64,000 nucleotides of DNA from Antedon mediterranea. Its lineage: Eukaryota > Echinodermata > Crinoidea > Comatulida > Antedonidae. The notes below the pieces were generated by a model, which worked only from the letters and a program-made list of their open reading frames with translations, was not told the DNA's origin and searched no databases. The position numbers and the translations under genes are program-made. The stretch is from NCBI RefSeq assembly GCF_964355755.1, contig NC_092680.1, positions 9,339,001 to 9,403,000 of the forward strand, in the 5' to 3' direction. This document shows, piece after piece, positions 12,898-24,300 of this stretch; the stretch's first letter is position 1, and each line of letters starts with the position of its first letter.

Positions 12898-15427
12898 ATA
12901 AACTCGGAAAAACAGCAACAATAAGCAACTTGCTGCAGGAAATATTTTTTTACAAATAGCAATAATATCAACTTCTGTTTGTGAAATTTAGAATCATATT
13001 ATTATTGTAATATAATAACTCTTTTGATATTTCTTATAACTTCCCCCTTCCCTGTTTTTCATCATTGACCTTCTCACAAAAATGTAAAAACCGTTTTGAT
13101 ATATTACCAGTAATTGATAATATTAGTTATCAACAATAATAAATGTTTAAAATTGAAATAATTAAGAATGAGAATTAAGATTATTTGTATGATTTTTAGT
13201 TAAAACCTTCATTTATAATGAATGAGGAGCACAGATTAAAATTGTACAGTAATGTGAATACATACACCTCCTTTGGGACATCCCTATTAAGGGGACACTT
13301 TCCTATGAAGCGAACCATTGGAAATATATGTTTTAACAATATGGCTACCGTAACCCTTATTCAAGAGAAGAGGACAATAACAATATGGCTACCGTAACCC
13401 TTATTCAAGAGAAGAGGACAATAAGAGGACACTTTTCCATTTGTGTCCCACTGTATTTTGATTCAATACAATTTAAAACACTACAATATGGGGTGGGTGT
13501 GTAAGCTATACTGTATAACTGTAACATTGTTGATAAAGAAAAGAAATAAAAGTAGAGGAGTGGTTTATTTCACTTTTGTTTTGTACTTTTGATTGTAAAA
13601 CATTTTTTGGGGGGTAAATTAAATTTTTACATGATTTTGCATTTTAATGTTTTTAATGTTACATACTTCCATCTTTTGGAATATGTTGTGTAAAATATTT
13701 TTTTTGTGAGGCTTTTAACATTTGTCTTATCGGATAAAATAATTAAACTCAATAACCCGAGGAAATAACGTTTAGAAGACAATGAGATTAGCATGATAAT
13801 CCTCTCAAAATATCTTTTTAACTTTGTACTTATTTCAACTTCTGGCGTATTCAAATCTTTTTTTTTCATGTTCAGAAAGTTACATTTACAATTTTAGGGT
13901 TATGAATTTAAAGCTGAATTTAAATATTGATGTCAGTGGGTATGTTATGTTGTATTGTTTAATTGTTTAATTAACGTAACATAATGCATTATGAATAATG
14001 TATATATAGATATAGGATGAAGTAAATAACTAATAATATGTAAACATGTCATAAGTTAATTTAAATGCAATGAATGTTGCAGTAAACTCGTTCTTAAACC
14101 AGACACCTTTGCACTAGCCAGAAATAGCCAGTTTTCAGAATGCATTATACTGTATAGTATACAAATAACCAATATTTATGAGTGCAATGGTTCAAATAAT
14201 TTCATGAGGTTTCAGATGTGTTATAATAAAAGTACAAAATAACTTGGGACTTTTTTTTTAGTGTTCAGTTTTCAGGTCGTCTGGTTTTCAGTGAACAATG
14301 ATTTGTTTTTATCTTTTATTGATACATTTTTAGATATAAACTTGTGGTATTTTATAATAGTTTGATTAATATAGCAAAATAAGTTGATAATGAAGTTTGT
14401 GTATAATTAATAATTTGTTATATTTGTGGGTTAACATTTTCTGATGTAAGTAAAATCTGTTAAAAAAATACAGTATAAAAAAATAATTTTTTAATAGGTT
14501 CATTTAGATCAGATAAAAAAATAAATAAACTTACTTTTCATGTAATTGAAACGTTAAATGTAAATGTGTTTGTCATTTTCATCAAGTTCTGATACACTTT
14601 TAAATTACATTAGGCCTATTTTAGTACAGATGTTTTTTCCAAATTCTGATGTAAATGTAGGCCTACTGGATACCAAAGATTTCTCAATCTTTTATAAGCA
14701 TTATACAGTACCACCAATATATCATTTTGTTTTGTTTTGTATCAAAAAATAACTTTATAATTGTGGACATTGTCGGGCAAACAACCACATTGTGATGCCG
14801 CCAGTTACACTCTTACACATTCACATAGAGTATTTGTTAAAATTATGTCTGAGTCAAGCATCGATCGATAACACTTTCATCATCGGTGAAACTTTTATCG
14901 ATGCAATTTTCAACTTAATTGCCAAACGTGCATAAACGGCGTTAGTTATATAGTATTTGATACAATTTCAATGAATGAGCAAAATATTTGGTCGTGCACA
15001 ACCTTAGAGATAAAATAAATATTTTCGCGCCGCAGCTTTGCCAGCTATATTCCCAGAGGATTACTCATTCAGAAGCTATTTCAAGCGGAAGCTAATAGTT
15101 ATAGAGGCTGACAGTTTTGGAATTTTGTAAACTGGTCGGGTCATGCTCAAATTACAAACCCTAAGGCACGTCTGGGAGAAGAGAGTCTATGAAAATATTT
15201 GCTGATAATTCGTCAGTATTATTGAGATGCATATGTAGACAGTAATCTGTAAAATCTTTTAAAATAAGTAATGGCTTTGTTCTTGCTGTCAACCAATAGG
15301 CAGATATTTACAATGACTCCTATTTGACTGTCAATCTAGGCTGATATTATAATAATCAGATAATCATTGAATTATGATCAAAACATAAAGTTTTTGTTTG
15401 TAATAGGATACAATTTTTTGTGTTCTT
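12898..15427. other. 3' region of gene 1 and intergenic DNA; contains a 44-bp tandem duplication
   Basis: The 3' UTR of gene 1 must lie here, and an AATAAA-type word near 13545 is one possible end. At about 13336-13425 the phrase caatatggctaccgtaaccc plus ttattcaagagaagaggaca is present twice in tandem, just after a copy of the dispersed word ctattaaggggacac. No further coding region is recognised. The reading frames at 13627-13869 and 14564-14752 are low-complexity. Confidence 0.5.
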
Positions 15428-15767
15428 AAAATTGAGGGCGCTAAGCATGAAATTTATGAGATCGAATCCACAGAAAAAAAAAAAAAAAAAAAATTTAAGT
15501 TAGTACTATTGTCTTATAGTGTCCTTCCCTACATCTGGTATTGTCGTGGAAACGACCGCAATGGTGTGGCAGAGACATTGTGTCGTTTCCACGGCATCAC
15601 CAGATGCATAGACTTGCTTGTGTGGTGGAAAGGGGGACGTATTATTGTGTGAAACCCAAATACAGTTAGTAGGTTTAACTCTATTCCACCACGACCAGCA
15701 TGGGGTTCGAACCCTGAAATCCGTGTTGATAACACGACGCTGCTCAGTCGACTGAACTAACTGGTCA
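15428..15767 (-). mobile_element. tRNA-derived SINE, near full length
   Basis: On the minus strand it begins with a tRNA-like head of about 73 nt. This has a D-arm/box A region (agttcagtcgactga) and a T-arm/box B (gggttcgaacccc). The body with complementary words gtggaaacgac and gtcgtttccac follows, and it ends in a tail reading cttagcgccctcaatttt. A 17-base A run (plus strand, about 15474-15492) lies inside the tail region. It is the best reference copy for the family seen at 3003-3275, 57221-59400 and 63580-63665. Confidence 0.8.
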
Positions 15768-15867
15768 TCTTGGTTATAAACAGGTTAATACCAGCTTTGA
15801 CGGTCATGAATATATTTATGACGTAACGATGAATATAAAGTACGTATAGGCCTAAATAGACTATTGT

Positions 15868-16082
15868 CAGCTGCTCAGTCATGCTTTACATGGCGTAACG
15901 GGTTCTCTATCTGTTTGGATACTCTAAGCGCTAGCCTGCGCTCGAAACTCTGCGGCTTTTTTTCATTTATTTTTTTATGAAATAAATATTGATTTTGTTT
16001 TAAAAGATATTGAGACAGTTAAGTTAATTTAGGAAATAGTCATAGGCCTAAGATATTTTTGCGATTTCTACCGTCATATTAG
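15868..16082. repeat. Dispersed repeat, inverse copy at 56219-56405
   Basis: The phrases agctgctcagtcatg, taagcgctagcctg, aaactctgcgg and aaagatattgagacagttaa, ending atttctaccgtcatat, occur in the opposite orientation at 56219-56405 (gacggtagaaatt through ctgagcagctg). No coding content. Confidence 0.7.
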
Positions 16083-16144
16083 CCTAATCAGGGGCGCAGC
16101 CAGTGGAAGGGGGGGGGGGGGGTCCTGATATCCCCTTTTTTTTA

Positions 16145-16735
16145 GAAAAAATAAATAAAAACATGAGACAACAATACAGATCAAATCATCCTGGAGATAC
16201 TGTGGAAGATTACTACCGAGCAGTATTACCAAATCAACTTCCTGATTACAAACCGAGTTAAAAACCCGTTTTTCTGCCGATAACAGGCCATGCTTTAAAA
16301 TATTTGGCGTAGCACCCGAGTCTATAGTGAAGTGTAATGTTGAAGAAGTCTTCAAGGAACTTGAATTTGGTACGATGATCTGCCAAGACACGAACATCTT
16401 CATTCCGAGCTTCAGTGATGGAAGCGACTGTGTAAAATTAGCGGATCCAAATGTGTTCCCGAATGTGCGTGCACTTCTTCTAATCGCGTAGGCCTATGCC
16501 CGTAACGTCTGCTGAAGCTGAGCGGAGTTTTTCGACTTTATGGAGAACGAAAACCTGTTTGGGAAATCACATGTCTTATGAGCAGCTTTAGGGATTGTGC
16601 CTCATGAACATACACTTTAACATGAACATTAATACAGAGAATGTCATTCGCGAATTCTGTCTCCAAGCCAAGAAGAATGTTCCAAACTTATGTTTAAAGA
16701 TGCATCACGCGATGTCAAGAGCGCCGTTATAGTAA
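16145..16735 (+). pseudogene. Dead hAT-family transposase fragment
   Basis: Conceptual translation in shifting plus-strand frames gives DPNVFPNVRALLLIA, then MPVTSAEAERSFSTLWRTKT (codons from 16496). That text is the signature of the C-terminal hAT dimerisation domain (the TSAEAERSFS block), as found in ZMYM-like and P52rIPK-like transposases. It is followed by LCLMNIHFNMNINTENVI and a tail ending near 16730. The frame is broken by a stop near 16490, another at about 16587, and shifts upstream near 16258. Only the last third of a transposase is present. The minus-strand frame at 16074-16403 is its shadow. Confidence 0.7.
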
Positions 16736-17471
16736 CTAACGTAAAATGTATGATAATAATTTAGAAGTTAGTTATTACAATTATGTATAAGCTATCACCT
16801 ATACTATACATTCGAACAAAATAGGTATATTTTTAAACAAAATATTGTATGTACTGGGTATGATAAGCGTCTCACATACACATGGAGCCAAGATAGCTTC
16901 TTGGACTTGCACAGTGTATGAACTCTAACCTTACGGTTCTCATTTAATAATATCACTCCCTCCATGCTATCATTCTAATTTCTTTTTTCAAACTTTTGCA
17001 TCTCATGCAACTTTTGTATTGGTGAAAAGGGAGGAATTCAATTAATTCCTCCTCTGAGTTTACAGCCTCTCTACACAAATCAACAAACAAGCAAGAAAAA
17101 AAGTGTTTGTCTGTGGCAGCCTGGAATATAAAAATGTTCTGTAATGAAAATGAGAGTTGTTTTTTGTTTTCTTTGTTTCAGTTTATTAGTGTTAACATTG
17201 TCATATTTGTGTGTGCGTAAACCGATTCAAATGATCTAGATTGCTCTAGACCGCCAAAGCTTCCAGGGGGCGTCGCCAAGGGTAAATATTTTTTTTTTTC
17301 GATTCATTTTTTGGTTAAAGTGAATAACTATTATGTGACATCAAAATGACACAGTCAAAAGCAAATTTGAAAAAAAAAATTATGGAGACAATATATTTTT
17401 AAAACTGTTATACGTCAACGAGCGAGCGGCGTTTTTTGTAAGATGATTGTCTTCAGAGCGTATGACGGTGG

Positions 17472-19495
17472 AGCATTCGCTACTTCTCTATGGAGCGCCA
17501 TTTATGCCTTTATTTACTTCGGAAATAGAAATAGTACTACTGTAAACTGGTCCAGTGGACCAAAGTTGGCACCTGTGGAACATAGTGATATAAAAAGTCA
17601 CTAATTTTAATATATTTTCGTATGTAATACACTTTGTTCAAGTGGACCCGATTCGGCGCCAGAGCACATGAGTGATATAAAATAGAAATAAAATCACTAC
17701 AGTACATTTTAACATCTCATTCGTAAGTTAATACACTGTGCTCATGGACCCAGTGTGGTGCTAGTGGAGCACAGTGATATAAAATAGAAATAAGTCACTA
17801 AATGTTAATATCTCATTCGTATGATTAATACACTGTGCTTAAGTGGACCCAATTTGGCACGACCGGAGCACAGTGATAATTGAAATAAAGTCACAAAAAG
17901 AAATACCTTTTGGTGTGTTAATGCACTGAGCTCAAGTGGACCCATTTTGGCGCACACAGTGGAGCACAGTAAAAGCACATACAAAAACATCGAGAAAAAG
18001 TAATTGAATTAAAAAATATTTCAATCTTGGTATAGGCCTATATGTTCAATATCGGTTACCCCATCCGTAGTGCGAAAGAAAAATTAGTTTCAAGCCATAT
18101 ATCAGTGATTTTAATAACTTACATATGTCTAAGATAAATACTTATGAAAGAACATACAATTCAAACACAAATTTAGCGATTAAAAAAAACATAATTTAAG
18201 AATGAACGATGTAGTATAGTAACATAATTGAACGTGTAGTAACCTATTGAACGTATGCTACCAAATTTCAAATGTGTAGGACAATTATTTTATGACGATA
18301 ACCATTTAAGTTTAAAAAATGTGTTTGAATATTGTATGTTTGTTCTATCATAAATATACATTTTAAACGAACGCAAATTACTAAAATAATTTTTTTTTTG
18401 CATTACGGGTCACAATTAACCGACTTGAGCATATATAGGCCTGTTACAACCGTTAATGTAGAAAACGCCAGCTTATGTCGAAACAACCGTTAATGTAGAA
18501 CAATCCACCGCTTATGTAGTAAAACCTCCAGCTTATGTAGAAACACCAACAGCTTATGTAGTAAATAAAAATCAACACCAGCTAATGTAGAAACGGTCAC
18601 CAGCTTATGTAGTAACGAAAAATGCCTCCCAGCTTATGTAGTTACTATCGCCAGCTAATGTAGAAAATGTTATATATTTTACAAAAATGTCTAAATCATG
18701 TGCAAATGCATCGATATTAACTTAGCTATCAGCTAGGTCGTGGTCCCTTAAAAGAGGTGGTCATTTACGAGAGGTGTGGTCGTTAAGAGAGATGGTCGCT
18801 TACGAGAGGTGATCGATTATGGAAAGCGGTTCCTTGTGAGAGGAGGTGATCAATTACGAGAGGTGGTCGATTATAAGAAGTGGTCCCTTAACAGAAACGG
18901 TGGAAGTTCAATAGAGGTGGGCAATTCAATTGAGAAGCGGTCCTTTAATAGAGAGAAATATGTTGTGGTCCCTTAAAAAAGGTGGTCATTTACGAGAGGT
19001 GGTCGCTTACGACAGGTGCAGTGGTCGATTATTAGAAGCGGTCTCTTATGAGAGGAGGTGATCCCTTACGAGAGGTGGTCGATTATGAGAAGCGGGCCCT
19101 TAACAGAGATGGTAGCTTACGATGTGTGGTCGTTTTAGAAAGTTGGTTGCTTACGAGAGGTGGAAAGACTGATAGCTAAGTAAAGATCGATGCATTTGCA
19201 CATGATTTAGACATTTTTGTAAAATATGTAACATTTTCTACATTAGGCCTAAAAAAGTCTGAAATATTGTTTAATTCGAGAAACATTAGTAAATAGTATT
19301 AGTATAGTTATTTCGGTGTGCTCCGTTGGTGCCAGATTGGGTCCACTTGAGCACAGTGTATAAACATACGAATTTAAAAATTCACTGGTTTGTTTCTATC
19401 TTTCTATCACTGTGCTCCCCGTTGCCAAATTTGGTCCACTGGACCAGTTACGTTACCGTAGTACTATTTCTATTTCGGTAGAAGTAGAGAATGCT
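17472..19495. mobile_element. Foldback element with nested tandem-repeat arms
   Basis: The outer ends are inverse copies. The left reads agcattcgctacttct and then aaatagaaatagtactac; the right carries the complements near 19455-19495. Behind each end sit tandem units of about 100 bp built on caagtggacccnntttggcg plus gagcacagtgatataaaata: about five units at 17540-17965 and two, inverted, at 19315-19450. Inside them lies a second array (18430-18665) of the word ccagcttatgtagaaac. An inner inverted pair follows (18656-18735 and 19172-19246, sharing catgatttagacatttttg and its complement). The core (18736-19170) is made of gaggtggtcgcttacgag units. No transposase frame is visible; the 66-residue frame in the core is repeat text. 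Confidence 0.75.
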
Positions 19496-19609
19496 ATATA
19501 TATAATTATTATCTCTCTGCATCTCTCTCTGATTACGTACCTAGCAGAAAAATTAACAGAGCCCTCAACATCACGGATAACGACGTGTGAGAGTTTCCGT
19601 TCGTCATAT

Positions 19610-21215
19610 CAAAGATAGTGTAGTAGGAAGATGTTACACTTCGCTCAAAAATTAGAGAACCGCTCGAGATAGGGCGCCTCTCACGACGAGTAGGGATAGA
19701 CGAATCTGAAACATGAGGAGCGCAATGGCAAAGCCCAATGAAAGTGGTGTTTTCGGCAATAAATTGTAAAAATAAGCCACAAAAAACAAACAAAAACTTC
19801 TTTTTTGTCTTTATTATACAAAGTTAAAAATTAATATGATGTTTTCATACTGTTTTTGGATCTTTTTAATTGTTAATACATTTATTTGGAGTGAGTTTTG
19901 TCATGACATGACTGTAAACACTGAGCTAGGATCAGGAGGAGGCTTACGCGCGCCTGTAGACGCATTCATGAATGGATGGTGGTCATCTCGTACCAAAACC
20001 AACCCGTACCCATAAAAACTCTTACCTATCTTGGTAAACCCCAGTTAAGTCTGAAGTCATAATGCTAATTTTACAGTATACAGTATTGTTGTTGACAAAC
20101 AATATATGATTTATGAATAAATTATAGCAATTCTTCTGCAATTTCTATAAAACTCTAGGGGTAGAATCTGTAAATTCGTTTCTATAGAAATTACCTGTTT
20201 TTATAGATTAACATAGAATTCTAAAACTTCTATAGATAGAACATTTTTTGTAAGGGTAGTATAATGAAAGGGGGTAAAGTAGGCCTCCCCACAGATATTT
20301 TTTCCTTGATATAACCTTACCAATAATGAACTCATTGGCTTATAATTAATATTATCAATAATGTTAGGCGTTACATAATCAGGGCATATCAAATTACGAT
20401 GAATGCACGAAAGTTCGGAGTGTTACAAGCATAATATAATAATTAGTTACAGTATTATTAAATTATTAAAATTAATAGATAATTAACAATAATTGTTTTT
20501 TTTTTCAGTAAAAAAACATACTCGTAGTCCTAAATTCCTATAATGTTCAAGCCTACTGGTACCGTATTCAGTTTATGCAGATCGACTATTTGTATAATAT
20601 TATTGATTATAATAAATATTGATTGATTGATTGATTGATTATTGATTACATGCCATACTACCTATTCTCTTTTATTACCCTTAGAAATAAACCATACGTA
20701 ATGGATTATTATATAGGCATACACATTGTAGGCCTATTTACCACTAGGCTCCTAATATATTTATTCACTCTGATGAAGAAGTGTTTCTAAAGCTAGGTAT
20801 TAAATTTTCTATCTATGTCCAATGATAAACAATTAAATGTAAATAATTTAAAAAAGTTCAATTGATTTGCAAATAAAAACATTAAAATAAAAGAAATAAC
20901 ATACGGGTAGATAAATTCCAGGTACCTAAACAATTCCAGGTAATTGAAACACAAATTTGTATTCCAAAACATATAAATATGATTCATTTGCACTTTCTAT
21001 AAAGATAACATTACATTTTATATGTTAATTCGTATTAAATCTTAATTTTACAATCAAATTATTCTACTGTTATAATAGCCTTATTTCCTATACAATAACT
21101 TTCCGTATCCCTACTCGACGTGCGAGGCGCCCTTTAAATTTAGCTCCATGTTGTCTCGCTTTTATTTGCATTGAACGAATAGGAAGTGTAACATCTTCCT
21201 ACTACACTATCTTTG
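19610..21215. mobile_element. TIR DNA element with 7-bp target-site duplication
   Basis: The ends caaagatagtgtagtaggaa and its inverse are followed inward by matching gatgttacacttc and, further in, by gggcgcc/actcgtcgtg-type text near 19670-19700 mirrored at 21105-21135. The element is flanked on both sides by gtcatat (19603-19609 and 21216-21222), a convincing target duplication. The 1.6-kb interior has no recognisable transposase. Related end sequence (gagggcgccct and agctccatgt) occurs at 63150-63185. Confidence 0.8.
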
Positions 21216-21330
21216 GTCATATCAATCATCATGCAATGTTCATTTTTATAGGCGTTGGGGAGAAGTAGTAAGAGTAGTGGCCTAAAACCTAGCTTGTAAC
21301 AATTTTAGTGAAAAAAACTAAATAAAAACC

Positions 21331-24300
21331 ATGAAACTCATATTTCTCATATTATTTACCTCCATCACAGAGGTAGTATCTCAAGGTAAGTAATAATGTT
21401 TTTTTGTCTCATTCAACGTGACATTATTAACATTTTGTTCGTATATTAAAAGGTCTAGGCTAGGCCTAGTAGGCCTACTACGTAGCCTATAGAGTACTGT
21501 AGGTCTAGGATAGCGATAGGATAGGCTAGGCTTAGCCTAGCTACGATTGACAGACGATTGGGGCCATGGACGATCGGGCTTTTTTTAAAGACGATTGGGT
21601 ACAAACGCGGGTTTACGATGAAATCGGTCGCGTTTGAAATCTGTCACAATAAAATCAACTTCAGGTTTTTTGTATGGCGAGCCGCTAGAGCTATATGTTT
21701 GATGATATCGGTCACGTTTGAAATCAGTCGCGCTATTTTGTATGGAGCGTGATGCATGCTAGCGGGATATACATTTTCTTCGTTTATATAGATTTCATTG
21801 ATATTTTTTAGGAACTAGATTATTTATGTGGATATTTTTAATTTGGTTAATAAATATTTATTAATATTATCAATCATTATTATTTTTTTATTTCACAGGT
21901 CTCGGAGAAGGACTGTGTCTTTTCAAAATGGCCATTTCTAAACACGTTTAAAATATTGTATTAGGCATATAATAATTTACCTCTATTTTATTATGTACTG
22001 TAATTAATATACGTAAAGGAGAACAATTTATTTAAAAACAATAATTATTACAATGTATATAGTCCGTAAAGCCAGCGTATCCATTTTTATACTTATGCAT
22101 AGGCTACTGTGGCAGATATATCATATCCATGTCGTTAACATTTCTTACTATTCGATCACCTTATATTTTTTTCTATTTTATTTATGATAATATTAAGTAT
22201 ATGATTATTGTTGAGGCAAATCACGTGTATATTTTTATTTTTAATGTTTGTTTAAAATAATTTCTAGTAAAAATGATTATTATATGCGGATCGTTAAAAG
22301 GCGGAAATAACCAACCCCCAAAATAAGCCATATCGGAGATGTGCCTTCTATGATCGTGCAGCCGTTAACTGTACGTTATTTTGCTGACGGAGATTTCCTT
22401 TTTTAAAAAAACATGTACTATTGTGTCAAATCACATGGACAAAACATGTACGATCGTGAAACCTAAGTTCCATGGTGAAACGATTAATATAATTTACGTA
22501 TAAACTATATACGTCGGCGATACTATAGTTTTTAATTTGAATATCTTTTATTTCTTCATTTATAATACCGGTAATCATTTAATGTAAATAATTAAGTACA
22601 ACTCAGTGTCTCACATCCATACGCCGTTTGTAAATCTAAATGTTTAAAGACCCCTTCCCTGCAATTTTGGACGTTTTTTGGAAAATAATACATATATATC
22701 ACTTTAAAAACATTAAACCATGTCGTTTCTTGTCTTAAATGTACGTTTTATGGTAAATTATGATAAAAAGTGAGAAACAATGCACTACCTAAGTAGCTCG
22801 CGGCGATCGACCTCTCGTGGACGGTCTTAGGCCTAGCCTAGCTAGGCTTAGTTTTGTAGGCCTAGCTGGTAAACATCGGTAACGTACGAACATCGTACGC
22901 GAGCTATATACCTAGCCTGACGTTGTATAGTTGCTGCATTAATTGTCTTTCTATTTTTGCCAGACTCCGTTGATACAAATTGGGGAAAACCCGGTATTTT
23001 CGCTGAAAAGTTAGTCTTCCATTTGTTTTGGCCTCACGATCGATCGAAAAGTGGGCGAATTACAGGTGAAAAACAAAAACATCAATCCGCGCGCAATGCA
23101 TTTTGGGATTTATAGCGGGCCGCTATAATTATTAGAATCGACTTATTTTTCACATTTTTAACCGTTTAAAGACGAAAAAAGTTATCGCAATAGGACCATA
23201 TAGTATTATTTTTACATTAAATATAGTTTGTGATCTTAAATTAGATCTAAAAAACGGAGGGAATGGGGCTTTAAATATCAGTGCAGATTACCTCTTTGAG
23301 AATCGTGTCTACCTTTATTGTCTATCTATTATTATTCCCACATCTAGGCCAATCATTTTACATCATAGTCCTGCTGTATAGTAGGCCCGGTAGATTGATT
23401 TATAACGGCATATTATTATTATCTATATACTGTATTTTAATATTTTATCCTAAAGCCATGCTCACATCAGAGTGGCGGATCGAACATAAAAATCATCGTC
23501 ATACATCATCTTCCTTTATTGCATAAACCTCATTGAGCTGGTATCCACTTGCAGGTATAGAACAAGTTTCGTAATTAACTGTCATTACAAAATATGCAAT
23601 AGGCGCGTCTACTTGTTTAACTATTAAACTATTTCAACATTTTCAAAACTTTGAAAAGTGGCATGCCAATCTTTTCAAAAACCTAACAAATATTTAATAA
23701 AACTTTTTTTAAACGATTTTCTAAACGAACACATTACAATCATTCATTGACACCTGCTGTAAGATAAAAGGAAAACACAAATTATTTATAAATAATGAGA
23801 TCAATATTTTAATTTATATTTACTGTACTTAAAAAAAATATTAATTAATAATAGTATAATTATAAATTCAATATTCAAAATTAACTAAAACCATAATTAG
23901 CGTTTTCATAAAAAATGTATCTAGTGCGTCCCATACAAATTAGCGCGACCTATATAAAACGTAACTACTATAATAATATGATAAAACGCATATCTAGCGG
24001 CGCTCCATACAAAATACCAGATGTTGATTTTATAGCGACCGATTTCAAGCGCGACCGATTTCATCTGATACCCAAACGCGTGCGGACGTTCGGGTCCAAC
24101 TTTGTGGACGTTTGGGCTCAACTGTGTGGACGTTCAGGCCCAATATAATTAGACGATCGGGCCTATTAAGTATTATAAAAATAATGGGAAGACGATCGGG
24201 CCCACGAAAACGAATTGGATTTATAATTGTTCACCATAACATTTTACGCCGTGGTTAGGATTCCGGCACCGGAACTCAACTGCCCAGCGTTAGGGAATCC

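Noticed and set aside
16074-16403. Minus-strand frame of 109 codons
   Set aside because: The plus strand carries broken hAT transposase text over the same bases, and the minus frame has no domain.
18776-18976. Frame of 66 codons rich in Arg, Val and Gly
   Set aside because: It is translation of the gaggtggtcgcttacgag tandem core of a foldback element.
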